DNA of 64,000 nucleotides, from NCBI GenBank assembly GCA_963764365.1, contig CAVXSI010000022.1:186001-250000 (forward strand), read 5' to 3'. The translations under genes and the position numbers were made by a program. How positions within the stretch are numbered: position 1 is the first letter of the stretch; the number at the start of each line of letters is the position of its first letter. Source of the stretch: VRUE01 sp963764365. GTDB lineage: Bacteria; Actinomycetota; Thermoleophilia; Solirubrobacterales; 70-9. Shown one piece after another: positions 8,297 through 15,391 of the stretch. The notes below the pieces were generated by a model that saw only the letters and a list, made by a program, of their open reading frames with translations, was not told the origin of the DNA and made no database searches.

Positions 8297-9049
8297 ATGG
8301 GCGAGGAGCTTCGCTACGAGCGGGTCGGCGCTGCCGCGGTGCTGACGATCGACCGGCCCGAGCGCCGCAACGCGGTCGACGACGCGACCGCCCGCCGCTT
8401 CCGCCAGGGCCTGCGGGATTTCGAGGCCGACGACGGCGCCCGGGTGCTGGTCCTGACCGGAGCCGGCGGCGAGGCCTTCTGCGCCGGCGCCGACCTGAAG
8501 GCGCTCGACCTCGACGTCGACCACCCGGACGGGCCGATGGGCCCGACCCGGCTGACCCCGGCGAAGCCGGCGATCGCCGCGATCGACGGCTGGTGCCTGG
8601 CCGGCGGCGTCGAGCTGGCGCTCTGGTGCGACCTGCGGATCGCCACCCCGCGCTCGACCTTCGGCCTGTTCGAGCGCCGCTGGGGCGTTCCCCTCGTCGA
8701 CGGCGGCACCCAGCGCCTGCCCCGCACGATCGGCATGGGCCGAGCCCTCGAGCTGATCCTCACCGGCCGCCCGGTCGAGGCCGAGGAGGCCCTCCGGATC
8801 GGCCTCGTAAACGAGCTGACCGCCCCCGGCGCCCACCTCGACCGCGCCCTCGAACTAGCCGAGCGCATCGCCGGCTTCCCCCAAGAGACCATGCTCGCCG
8901 ACCGCCAAGCAGCCCTCCAAGGCTTCGGCCAACCCCTGCCCGACGGCCTCGCTCTAGAGCACAAGCTGGGCCGAGAGACCCTCCAGATAGCCGCCGAAGG
9001 AGCAGCCCGCTTCGCAGCCGGCCAAGGCCGTCACGGCGAGGGCGTATAG
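8297..9049 (+). CDS. Enoyl-CoA hydratase/isomerase family protein (crotonase)
   Basis: A 250-residue crotonase-fold enzyme, probably hydrating a trans-2-enoyl-CoA in beta-oxidation or a related acyl-CoA route. The CoA/oxyanion motif AFCAGADLKAL, the second oxyanion helix GWCLAGGVELALWCDLRIA and GGTQRLPRTIG are clear. Of the two catalytic glutamates, the one in RALELILTG is present; the first is less certain (FERRWG). ATG 8297 is preferred to the one at 8273 because a GAGG lies about 10 nt upstream and homology starts there. It is monocistronic and ends in the palindrome at 9064. Confidence 0.92.
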   Translation: MGEELRYERVGAAAVLTIDRPERRNAVDDATARRFRQGLRDFEADDGARVLVLTGAGGEAFCAGADLKALDLDVDHPDGPMGPTRLTPAKPAIAAIDGWCLAGGVELALWCDLRIATPRSTFGLFERRWGVPLVDGGTQRLPRTIGMGRALELILTGRPVEAEEALRIGLVNELTAPGAHLDRALELAERIAGFPQETMLADRQAALQGFGQPLPDGLALEHKLGRETLQIAAEGAARFAAGQGRHGEGV

Positions 9050-9063
9050 CCGGATCGGCTTCG

Positions 9064-9183
9064 GGTAGCGGGACTTGGGGTAGGGGTGGAGCGTCTTGTA
9101 CTTTTTCGCACAGACCGCTCGACGAGAGCCGCCCGTTCCCAGCGAAAAAGTTAAGCGGAACCCCTACCCCAAGTCCCGCTACC
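9064..9183. repeat. Long palindrome, family B, copy 2
   Basis: Perfect 24-bp outer arms, GGTAGCGGGACTTGGGGTAG... (9064-9087) and its complement (9160-9183). Inner arms TACTTTTTCGC and GCGAAAAAGTTAAGCGG surround a loop that keeps the CAGACCGCTCGACGAGAGC motif of copy 1. It lies between the convergent crotonase and TetR genes and could act as a bidirectional terminator, but there is no run of T after either arm. Confidence 0.9.
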
Positions 9184-9193
9184 ACACCAACGC

Positions 9194-9880
9194 TCATCCC
9201 TCGCGAGTAACCCGCCGCATCTCATCTTCCGCCGCTTCCGGCCCCAGATAAGGCATCAGCACCGCAAAAACCAGGTCGGGCAAGATCCGCTTCAGCTCCG
9301 GCCCGCGCCCCGCCCGCACCTCGTCGAAGATCATCGAGGTGGCGCCGCCGACGGCGAAGCGGGCGGTGTCGGCGGGCAGCTCGTCGCCCTGGCCGGAGTA
9401 GGTGCGCCCCTGCTCGAGGAAGGGGGTGAAGCGGGCCAGGGCGGCGCGGTAGCGCCCGCGCGCGTCGTCGCCGGCGGCGGTCACCTCGACCATCGCCATC
9501 CGCGCGATGTCGGCCTCGACAGAGAGCAGGTCGACCAGGGCGCCGAGCCCGGCGGCGATCTGCTCCGGCCAGGGCTCGCCGGACGCGGCCTCGAAGGCCG
9601 CGGCGACATGGGCGACGAGGACGTCGAAGACGGCGTCGTAGGCCTCGAGGAAGCAGGCCTCCTTGTCGGCGAACATCTCGTCGAAGGTCGCCCGCGGGAC
9701 GCCGGCGTACTCGACCACGTCAGTCACCGTCGCCGCCTCGTAGCCTTTCGCCGCCGCCACCCTGACCGTCGCCTCCAGCAGCCGCTCGCGCTGCGAGCGC
9801 ACGGCATAGGCGCGGGGCAGCCCCTGCCGTCCGGAGGGTGGACTCTGAGGATCCGAGGTCGATGGCGAATCCATCGCCAT
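9194..9880 (-). CDS. TetR family transcriptional regulator
   Basis: A 228-residue TetR-type repressor. The N-terminal helix-turn-helix is in LLEATVRVAAAKGYEAATVTDVVEYAGVPRATFDEMFADKEACF, with the typical F-DKE turn after the recognition helix. The C-terminal ligand domain has the WPEQIAAGLGALVDLL and FTPFLEQGR segments shared with the other TetR proteins at 11345-14228. ATG 9880 is chosen because homology begins near it. A 21-bp inverted repeat, GATGGCGA/TCGCCATC (9861-9881), spans the start codon and could be an autoregulatory operator. It is divergent from the sugar dehydrogenase gene at 9962. The ligand is unknown. Confidence 0.93.
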   Translation of the reverse strand: MAMDSPSTSDPQSPPSGRQGLPRAYAVRSQRERLLEATVRVAAAKGYEAATVTDVVEYAGVPRATFDEMFADKEACFLEAYDAVFDVLVAHVAAAFEAASGEPWPEQIAAGLGALVDLLSVEADIARMAMVEVTAAGDDARGRYRAALARFTPFLEQGRTYSGQGDELPADTARFAVGGATSMIFDEVRAGRGPELKRILPDLVFAVLMPYLGPEAAEDEMRRVTREG

Positions 9881-9961
9881 CCAATGTAGGGCAGCGGCAG
9901 CGACCTGTCCAACCACCGTTGTACCCAGAGGCCTCTAGATGGTTGATCTAGACTGCCGCCG

Positions 9962-11212
9962 ATGAAGATCGCGATCGTCGGGCTCGGCTACGTCGGTCTG
10001 CCGCTGGCCGTCGCCTTCGCCGAGGCCGGCAACGAGGTGGTGGGCCTGGAGGCCGACCCGGCCAGGGCGAAGGCTCTGAACGAGGGCCGCAGCTACGTCG
10101 AGGACATCCCCGACTCGGCCCTGGCGAAGCTCGAAGGGCGCCTGCGGGCGACCACCGAGGCGGCGGAGCTGGGCGAGTGCGAGGCGATCGTGATCTGCGT
10201 CCCGACCCCGCTGACCGGGTCCAGGGAGCCCGACCTCGCCTACCTCAACGACGCCGCGGCGAAGCTGGCGACGATCCTCAGGCGGGGCCAGCTGGTCGTC
10301 CTCGAGTCGACCACCTACCCCGGCACCACCCGCGAGCGGCTCGGCCCGGCCCTGGAAGAGGGCTCGGGATTGCAGGCCGGCACCGACTTCCACCTCGCCT
10401 TCTCCCCCGAGCGGATCGACCCCGGCCGCACCGACTACACCCTCGCCAGCACCCCGAAGCTGCTCGGCGGCCTCACCCCCGCCTGCGCCGAGCGCGCCCG
10501 CCGGCTCTACGAGCTGATCTGCGACGAGGTGATCGTCCTCTCCTCCCCCGAGGCGGCGGAGCTCTCCAAGCTCCTGGAGAACATCTTCCGCTCGGTCAAC
10601 ATCGCCCTAGTCAACGAGCTGGCCCAGCTCTGCGAGCGCCTCGGGATCGAAGTATGGGAGGTGATCGAGGCCGCGGCCTCCAAGCCCTTCGGCTTCATGC
10701 GCTTCGACCCGGGTCCGGGGATGGGCGGCCACTGCCTCCCCGTCGACCCCTTCTACCTCGCCTTCAAGGCCCGCGAGCACGACTTCTACCCGGAGTTCAT
10801 CGAGCTCGCCGGCAAGGTCAACCGCGCCCAGCCCGGCTACTGCGTCGACCGCATCGCCGCGGCGCTGAACGAGGCCGAGCGCTCGGTCAAGGGATCGAGC
10901 GTCCTGGTCCTCGGAGTCAGCTACAAGCCCGGCATCGGCGACATCCGCGAGTCCCCGGCCCTGGAAATAATCGCCCTCCTCCAGGAGCAGGGCGCAAACG
11001 TCTCCTACCACGACCCCCACGTCCCCCAGCTCTCCCAGTTCGACCTCGCCTCCGTTGACCTGAACCAAGGTCTCCAAGACGCCGACATCGCCGCCATCGT
11101 CACGGCCCACCCCCAGCTCGACTACGAAGAGGTAGCCGCCCAAGCCGCCCAGGTAATCGACTTCCGCGGCGTCACCAGAGGCATAGACGCTCCCAACCTG
11201 GTGCGTTTGTAG
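9962..11212 (+). CDS. Nucleotide-sugar dehydrogenase (UDP-sugar 6-dehydrogenase family)
   Basis: A 416-residue NAD-dependent enzyme that oxidises C6 of a UDP-hexose or UDP-HexNAc to the uronic acid. The Rossmann start KIAIVGLGYVGLPLAVAFAEAG, ESTTYPGTT, the FHLAFSPERIDPG motif common in the WbpA/WecC branch, and GGHCLPVDPFYL with catalytic Cys258 are all present. The C-terminal domain has VLVLGVSYKPGIGDIRESPAL. It would supply an acidic sugar for the glycan locus at 315-6297. The choice between UDP-Glc and UDP-GlcNAc/ManNAc cannot be settled by eye, though SPERIDPG favours a HexNAc substrate. It ends just before the palindrome at 11221. Confidence 0.93.
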   Translation: MKIAIVGLGYVGLPLAVAFAEAGNEVVGLEADPARAKALNEGRSYVEDIPDSALAKLEGRLRATTEAAELGECEAIVICVPTPLTGSREPDLAYLNDAAAKLATILRRGQLVVLESTTYPGTTRERLGPALEEGSGLQAGTDFHLAFSPERIDPGRTDYTLASTPKLLGGLTPACAERARRLYELICDEVIVLSSPEAAELSKLLENIFRSVNIALVNELAQLCERLGIEVWEVIEAAASKPFGFMRFDPGPGMGGHCLPVDPFYLAFKAREHDFYPEFIELAGKVNRAQPGYCVDRIAAALNEAERSVKGSSVLVLGVSYKPGIGDIRESPALEIIALLQEQGANVSYHDPHVPQLSQFDLASVDLNQGLQDADIAAIVTAHPQLDYEEVAAQAAQVIDFRGVTRGIDAPNLVRL

Positions 11213-11220
11213 TCAGCAGG

Positions 11221-11331
11221 GGGAGCCGGGGTAGGGGTGGAGCGCCTTGTACTTTTTGGCCCGACTTCGTCCAGGAGAGCCGCCCCGCTACCCGCCAAAA
11301 AGTTAAGCGGAGATCCCACCCCCACCCCTCC
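11221..11331. repeat. Long palindrome, family B, copy 3
   Basis: The same layout as the element at 9064. Outer arms GGGGTAGGGGTGGAGC and the imperfect complement around GATCCCACCCCCACCCCTCC flank the inner pair GTACTTTTTGGC/GCCAAAAAGTTAAGCGG. The CAGGAGAGCCGCCC loop motif is also shared. The inner arm carries GGC/GCC where copies 1 and 2 have CGC/GCG, a compensated change that suggests the stem is conserved. It separates two convergent genes. Confidence 0.85.
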
Positions 11332-11344
11332 GACCAGCACCGGC

Positions 11345-11953
11345 CTACGCCCGCGCCGCCTGCATCTCCCCCGTAGCCGCCTCCGCCCCGAAGTAGGGCA
11401 GCACCGCGAAGTACATGAACTCCGGCAGCAGCCCCCGGAACCCCCCGTTCGCCCCGGTTGACAGCCGCGAGTGCACCACCGCGTGGATCCCGGCGACGAT
11501 CCCCTCCGCGGCGATCCGCGGCGGCGACTCCTCGCTCGATTCGAGCCGCGCCAGATCGATGAAATCGACCGCTCTTTTCATCGCTTCGGCCCGCCTTGCC
11601 AGCGGCTCGGCGCCCGCCGCGTGCACCTCGACGAACAGCGCCCGGCCGACATCGGCCTCGGAGTCGAGGAAGCCGAGGACCGCGGCGAGGCCCGCCCGCA
11701 GCTTCCCCGTCCAGCTCTCCTCGCCCGCTGCCGCGTCCCGCGCCAGCGCTTCCAGCCTCGCCACGCCGGCCTCGAAGGCGCGGCTATAGCACTCGTCCTT
11801 GTCGGCGAAGTTGTCGTAGAAAGCCTGCCTGTAGAGCCCGGTTCGGGCCAGAACCGTGCGTACGGAGGTCACCTCGTAGCCGGCCGAGCCGACCTCCTCC
11901 AGCATCCCGATGAGGATCTTTTCCCGCTTGGGCGAGTTCACGAGATCGAGCAT
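11345..11953 (-). CDS. TetR family transcriptional regulator
   Basis: A 202-residue TetR-type regulator. The DNA-binding part KREKILIGMLEEVGSAGYEVTSVRTVLARTGLYRQAFYDNFADKDECY is canonical. The ligand part includes WTGKLRAGLAAVLGFLDSEADVGRALFVEVHAAG and a C-terminal LLPEFMYFAVLPYFGAEAA that closely mirrors the TetR proteins at 9194 and 12156, so the set looks like duplicated paralogues. ATG 11953 is chosen because the longer frame upstream overlaps the divergent regulator's promoter and is low-complexity. The 202-bp divergent region (11954-12155) serves both genes. Confidence 0.92.
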   Translation of the reverse strand: MLDLVNSPKREKILIGMLEEVGSAGYEVTSVRTVLARTGLYRQAFYDNFADKDECYSRAFEAGVARLEALARDAAAGEESWTGKLRAGLAAVLGFLDSEADVGRALFVEVHAAGAEPLARRAEAMKRAVDFIDLARLESSEESPPRIAAEGIVAGIHAVVHSRLSTGANGGFRGLLPEFMYFAVLPYFGAEAATGEMQAARA

Positions 11954-12155
11954 GGGCACCTGCGGGAGGACGTCGAATTCCCGAATCGAGCCGCGTCGCC
12001 TCAGCCCCTGCCAGGACCTCGGGTGCGGCCTGCTTCCCCACTGCGGCCCCTTTCTCCGAATCAAGGGAACAGGTTGTCTGGACCTCGGTACTGTAGCGGT
12101 ATTCCACCGATCCGTCCAGCTTGAAACTCTTGGGCCTGCGAGTAGCCTGCATCTC

Positions 12156-12833
12156 GTGGCTGAGCGGTTCCCCCAGGCGATCAAGCTGCCGCCAGGAAGG
12201 CATCCCCTTCCGCGCGAGTTCATCACCCAGCACCAGCGCGCCCGGATCATCGCGGCGCTTGCCGAGGAGACGGTCGAGAAGGGCTATCGCTCGGTCACCG
12301 TCGCCGACATCGTCCGCCGCGCCGGGATCGCCCGCAACACCTTCTACGAGAACTTCTCCTCCAAGGAGGACTGCTTCCTCGCCGCCTCCGAGTTCGCCGT
12401 CAAGGAGGCGCTGCGCCGCGTCGTCGACGCCGCAAGCAAGGTCGACAGCTGGCCCGCCCGGGTCAACGCCGGGCTCGGCGCCTTCCTCAACTACGTCGCC
12501 ACCGAGCCGGCCCTGGCCCGTACCTGCATCGTCGAGGCGCTCTCGGCCGGGCCGGCCGCGGTCGAGCGCTACGAACGCTCGATCCAGGCCTTCGTGCCGC
12601 TCTTCCGCATGGGCCGCAAGTCCTCTCCGAACGGCGAGGACTTGCCCGCGACACTCGAGGAGACGATCGTCGGCGGCATCTTCTGGATCCTCTACCAGCG
12701 CATCGTGATGGGACAGGTGGAGGAGATCGAGGCGCTGCTGCCGGAGCTGGTCGAGTTTTCGCTGACGCCGTACGTAGGCGCCGAGGCGGCGAAGCGAAAC
12801 GCCGTCGAGGCCCCGTCCGGGACAGACGGGTAA
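12156..12833 (+). CDS. TetR family transcriptional regulator
   Basis: A 225-residue TetR-type regulator starting at GTG 12156 (VAERFPQAIKLPPGRH). After LPREFITQHQRARIIAAL comes the helix-turn-helix KGYRSVTVADIVRRAGIARNTFYENFSSKEDCF. The ligand domain has ALARTCIVEALSAGPAAVERYERSIQAFVPLFRMG and ends LLPELVEFSLTPYVGAEAAKR. The second half of the double regulator at 12867 carries almost the same PPGRH...LPREF lead-in and AGPA-VERY motif, so the two arose by duplication. It sits 33 bp upstream of the double regulator, probably in one transcript. Confidence 0.93.
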   Translation: MAERFPQAIKLPPGRHPLPREFITQHQRARIIAALAEETVEKGYRSVTVADIVRRAGIARNTFYENFSSKEDCFLAASEFAVKEALRRVVDAASKVDSWPARVNAGLGAFLNYVATEPALARTCIVEALSAGPAAVERYERSIQAFVPLFRMGRKSSPNGEDLPATLEETIVGGIFWILYQRIVMGQVEEIEALLPELVEFSLTPYVGAEAAKRNAVEAPSGTDG

Positions 12834-12866
12834 CACAGGGAAGGCAGGGATCGGGGGCCCCATGTA

Positions 12867-14228
12867 GTGCTTGAGACCGAGACCCGCGAGCGCGCCGGCA
12901 ACTCCGAGCGCGCGCAGATCGTCGAGGCCGTGATCGAAGTCGCCGCCGAGCGCGGCTACGGCGAGACCAGCGTCGACCTGATCGTCGATCGCGCCGGCGT
13001 CGACCGCCCCGCCTTCGACCGCCACTTCCGCGGCAAGTACGACTGCTTCATCTCCGCCTGGCAGGACGTCAGCGAGGAGTGCCTGGAGACGATGGTCCGG
13101 GCCTACGAGAGCCGCGAGGAGTGGCCCGACCGCCTGCGCGCGGTCGCCGAGCAGATCGTCAGCGGGCTGCGCGACGACGCCAGCCGCGCCTCCTTCGGGG
13201 TCGAGGTGCTGGCCGCCGGCGACGCCGCCCGCGCCCGCCGCGACATGACGATGCGGGTGATCGCCGGCCTGATCGACGCCGGCCGCCAGCTGATGGACGA
13301 CCCGGAGGCGGTCCCGCACACGACCGCCGAGGCGCTCGCCGGCTCCGCCTACGGGCAGATCTACTCGCGGGTCGTGCGCGGGGCGGTCGACGAGCTGCCC
13401 GATCTGGTCCCCCAATTGATGTCCGCGGCGGTGATGCCCTACCTGGGCGTCGAGGCCGCGATGGCCGAGCTGAGCAGGGATTCCGGTACTCCGGCCGTGT
13501 ATGGTCGCGGTGTGGCCCGCAAGCGGAGTACCAAAACCGGCAAAGCTGCTGCGACGCCCGCCGAGGACTACCCGCCCGAGCTGGCGCGGCTGCCGCCGGG
13601 CCGACACGGCCTGCCGCGCGAGTTCGTCACCCACAACCAGCGCGAGCGGCTGATCGCCGGGATCGCCGAGGCGATCGCCGAGCACGGCTACGCGGGTACG
13701 ACGATCGCCCACATCACCCGCTCGGCCGCGGTCTCCCGCCGCACCTTCTACGAGCACTTCGAAAGCAAGGACGAGTGCTTTGTCGCCGCCTACGACGCGG
13801 TGATGGTCGACCTGCGCGAGCGCGTCTCGGCCGCCTTCGACGAGCACCAGGACGACTGGCCGCTGGCGATCAAGGCCGGGATCGCGGCGATGCTCGAATT
13901 CCTCGCCGTCAACCCGAACCTGGCCCGCCTCTGCATGGTCGAGGCGCTGGTCGCCGGCCCGGCCGTGGTCGAGCGCTACGACGCCGCGATCCAGAGCTTC
14001 GTCCCCTACTTCCAGAAGGGCCGCGAGGGCCGCCCGCCCGAGGTTCTCGCCCGCCTCTCGGCAACCACCGAGGAAGCCCTCGTCGGCGGCATGGTCTCGC
14101 TGATCTCTCGCCGCATCATCGCCGGCAAGGCCGAGGACCTCGAAGAGCTGCTGCCGGACCTGGTCGAGTTCACCCTCACCCCATACCTCGGCAGCGGCGA
14201 AGCCTCGAAGATCGCCAAGCGGCGCTGA
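12867..14228 (+). CDS. Double TetR protein: two complete TetR units in one ORF
   Basis: One uninterrupted 453-residue frame holds two full TetR regulators. Unit 1 (residues about 10-210) has ERGYGETSVDLIVDRAGVDRPAFDRHFRGKYDCF and ends MPYLGVEAAMAELS. A linker of about 20 residues follows. Unit 2 (about 236-450) has HGYAGTTIAHITRSAAVSRRTFYEHFESKDECF and ends LTPYLGSGEASK. TetR proteins are normally one unit of about 200 residues acting as dimers, so this could be a covalent pseudo-dimer. Alternatively two genes have lost a stop: a GTG at 13512 (VARKRSTKTG) would start unit 2 alone. Unit 1 has Arg-Pro-Ala-Phe in place of the usual T/Y-F turn. Confidence 0.88.
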   Translation: MLETETRERAGNSERAQIVEAVIEVAAERGYGETSVDLIVDRAGVDRPAFDRHFRGKYDCFISAWQDVSEECLETMVRAYESREEWPDRLRAVAEQIVSGLRDDASRASFGVEVLAAGDAARARRDMTMRVIAGLIDAGRQLMDDPEAVPHTTAEALAGSAYGQIYSRVVRGAVDELPDLVPQLMSAAVMPYLGVEAAMAELSRDSGTPAVYGRGVARKRSTKTGKAAATPAEDYPPELARLPPGRHGLPREFVTHNQRERLIAGIAEAIAEHGYAGTTIAHITRSAAVSRRTFYEHFESKDECFVAAYDAVMVDLRERVSAAFDEHQDDWPLAIKAGIAAMLEFLAVNPNLARLCMVEALVAGPAVVERYDAAIQSFVPYFQKGREGRPPEVLARLSATTEEALVGGMVSLISRRIIAGKAEDLEELLPDLVEFTLTPYLGSGEASKIAKRR

Positions 14229-14229
14229 G

Positions 14230-14415
14230 CTACTCCTCCTCGCCGAACAGCCGCCCGAGCGCGAGAACGAGCTGGCCGTAACGCTTTCGTTGCACAGCTG
14301 ACGCCGAAGCTTTACAAGCCGCGCGCCACTCGCGCAGTGTGTTGTCGTAGCGTTCCTGGATCCCGCCGAAGGAAACCTTTCGTGACTTGATTTCACATCT
14401 CCCGTAGACGAACAT
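14230..14415 (-). CDS. Putative small basic protein, divergent from the SOS operon
   Basis: A 61-codon frame, MFVYGRCEIKSRKVSFGGIQ at the start, then RYDNTLREWRAACKASASAV and an ending RKRYGQLVLALGRLFGEEE. Composition and codon choice look protein-like. The only usual start is the ATG at 14413-14415, which lies inside the LexA box, so translation would be leaderless. If real, it would be a small SOS-controlled protein transcribed away from imuB. I recognise no family, and it may be chance. Confidence 0.35.
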   Translation of the reverse strand: MFVYGRCEIKSRKVSFGGIQERYDNTLREWRAACKASASAVQRKRYGQLVLALGRLFGEEE

Positions 14416-14422
14416 ACGTTCG
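14409..14422. promoter_or_regulatory. LexA (SOS) box
   Basis: CGAACATACGTTCG has the GAAC-N4-GTTC form of the Gram-positive/actinobacterial LexA operator. It ends 1 nt before the ATG of the ImuB-like gene, directly ahead of the imuB-DUF6504-dnaE2 operon that is SOS-regulated in other actinobacteria. The symmetric site could also control the small ORF on the other strand. Confidence 0.85.
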
Positions 14423-14423
14423 T

Positions 14424-15149
14424 ATGCGGAACTTTCTCTCCGGACTCCCCGTCACCGCGGTCTCCGGCCGACTCGGGCTGCCGCGACGCGAGGCCGGCAA
14501 CCTGGCCGAGGCGCTGGAGCGGCTGGGGATCGGGACGCTGGGGGAGTTGGCGGCGCTCCCCGCCGACCGGGTCGCCGACCGCTTCGGGCCGCCCGGGCTG
14601 CTGGCGCTGCGGCTGGCCCGGGGCGAGGAGGAGTTGCTGGTCGTGCGGCGCCGCGGCGTCTGGGAGGAGCTGGCGGAGGAGATCGAGCTGGCGGAGGGGA
14701 CCGCCGGCGAGCGGCTCGAGCGGTCGCTGGAGCTGCTGGTCGACCGCCTGCTCGCGGCCCCCCGGCGCCGGCAGCGGACGCTGCTGGGGCTGCGGCTCGG
14801 CGCCCTGCTGAGCGACGGCGGCGGCTGGAGCGTCGAACAGGGCCTCGGCCGCCCGACCGCCGACGCCCGGGCGCTGCGCGCGGTGCTGCTGCCGCGGCTG
14901 GCGGAGCTGCCCGCCCCCGCCGTCGCGCTGCGCCTGCGCGCGGTCGGCTTCGGACCCCGCGCCGCCGACCAGCTGCAGCTGGCGGTGCGCGGCGACGAGT
15001 CGCGCCGCCGCCGCCTCGGCGCCGCCCTGCGCGAGGTCCGCGCCGCCCAGGGCGCCGACTCGCTGCTCAAGGTTCTGCCGGTCGACGCCGCCTCCCGCCT
15101 CCCCGAGCGCCGTGCGATGCTGACCCCCTACCCGCTGCCGGGTCGATGA
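14424..15149 (+). CDS. imuB: ImuB-like Y-family polymerase, N-terminally truncated
   Basis: A 241-residue protein matching only the C-terminal half of ImuB, the catalytically inactive Y-family homologue that links DnaE2 to the beta clamp during mutagenic translesion synthesis. It starts at FLSGLPVTAVSGRLGLP, runs through the helix-hairpin-helix thumb LERLGIGTLGELAALPADRVADRFGPPG and the little-finger region, and ends DSLLKVLPVDAASRLPERRAMLTPYPLPGR. A full ImuB has about 450-500 residues, so the palm and fingers are missing. The LexA box sits immediately upstream, and the preceding 195 bp are too short to hold the missing half. It overlaps the next gene by 4 nt (ATGA). Confidence 0.82.
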   Translation: MRNFLSGLPVTAVSGRLGLPRREAGNLAEALERLGIGTLGELAALPADRVADRFGPPGLLALRLARGEEELLVVRRRGVWEELAEEIELAEGTAGERLERSLELLVDRLLAAPRRRQRTLLGLRLGALLSDGGGWSVEQGLGRPTADARALRAVLLPRLAELPAPAVALRLRAVGFGPRAADQLQLAVRGDESRRRRLGAALREVRAAQGADSLLKVLPVDAASRLPERRAMLTPYPLPGR

Positions 15150-15391
15150 GCCCCGGGCTGCGTCGGCTGTACGTGCCCTGGCGGGTCGAGGTCGAGGTCG
15201 GCACGGAGGGCCGGCCGCTGGCCATCGAGCGGGTCGGGGTGGCGGCGATCCGCGAGGAGTGGGTGGTCGAGGACCGCTGGTGGACGCTGCGGCGGCTCTG
15301 GCGCCACTACTTCGAGCTGGCCCTGGTCGACGGCCGCAACGTCGTCGTCTTCCACGGCGGCAACGGCCGCTGGTACCGCCAGCGGGGCTGA
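15146..15391 (+). CDS. DUF6504 family protein
   Basis: An 81-residue protein, RRLYVPWRVEVEVGTEGRPL at the start and then VVEDRWWTLRRLWRHYFELALVDGRNVVVFHGGNGRWYRQRG. This Trp/Arg-rich family is, to my knowledge, regularly encoded between imuB and dnaE2 in actinobacteria and has no proven function. It overlaps imuB by 4 nt, and its TGA shares a base with the dnaE2 ATG, so all three are one translationally coupled operon. A role as a small accessory factor of the mutasome is inference. Confidence 0.85.
   Translation: MSPGLRRLYVPWRVEVEVGTEGRPLAIERVGVAAIREEWVVEDRWWTLRRLWRHYFELALVDGRNVVVFHGGNGRWYRQRG

Noticed and set aside
9064..11331. Family B palindromes as ordinary rho-independent terminators
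   Set aside because: They lie between convergent genes but lack a T-run after the stem, and one copy is inside a coding sequence.
11784..14396. 870-residue minus-strand frame over the TetR genes
   Set aside because: It has the composition of an antisense shadow and covers three TetR genes with intact helix-turn-helices on the plus strand.
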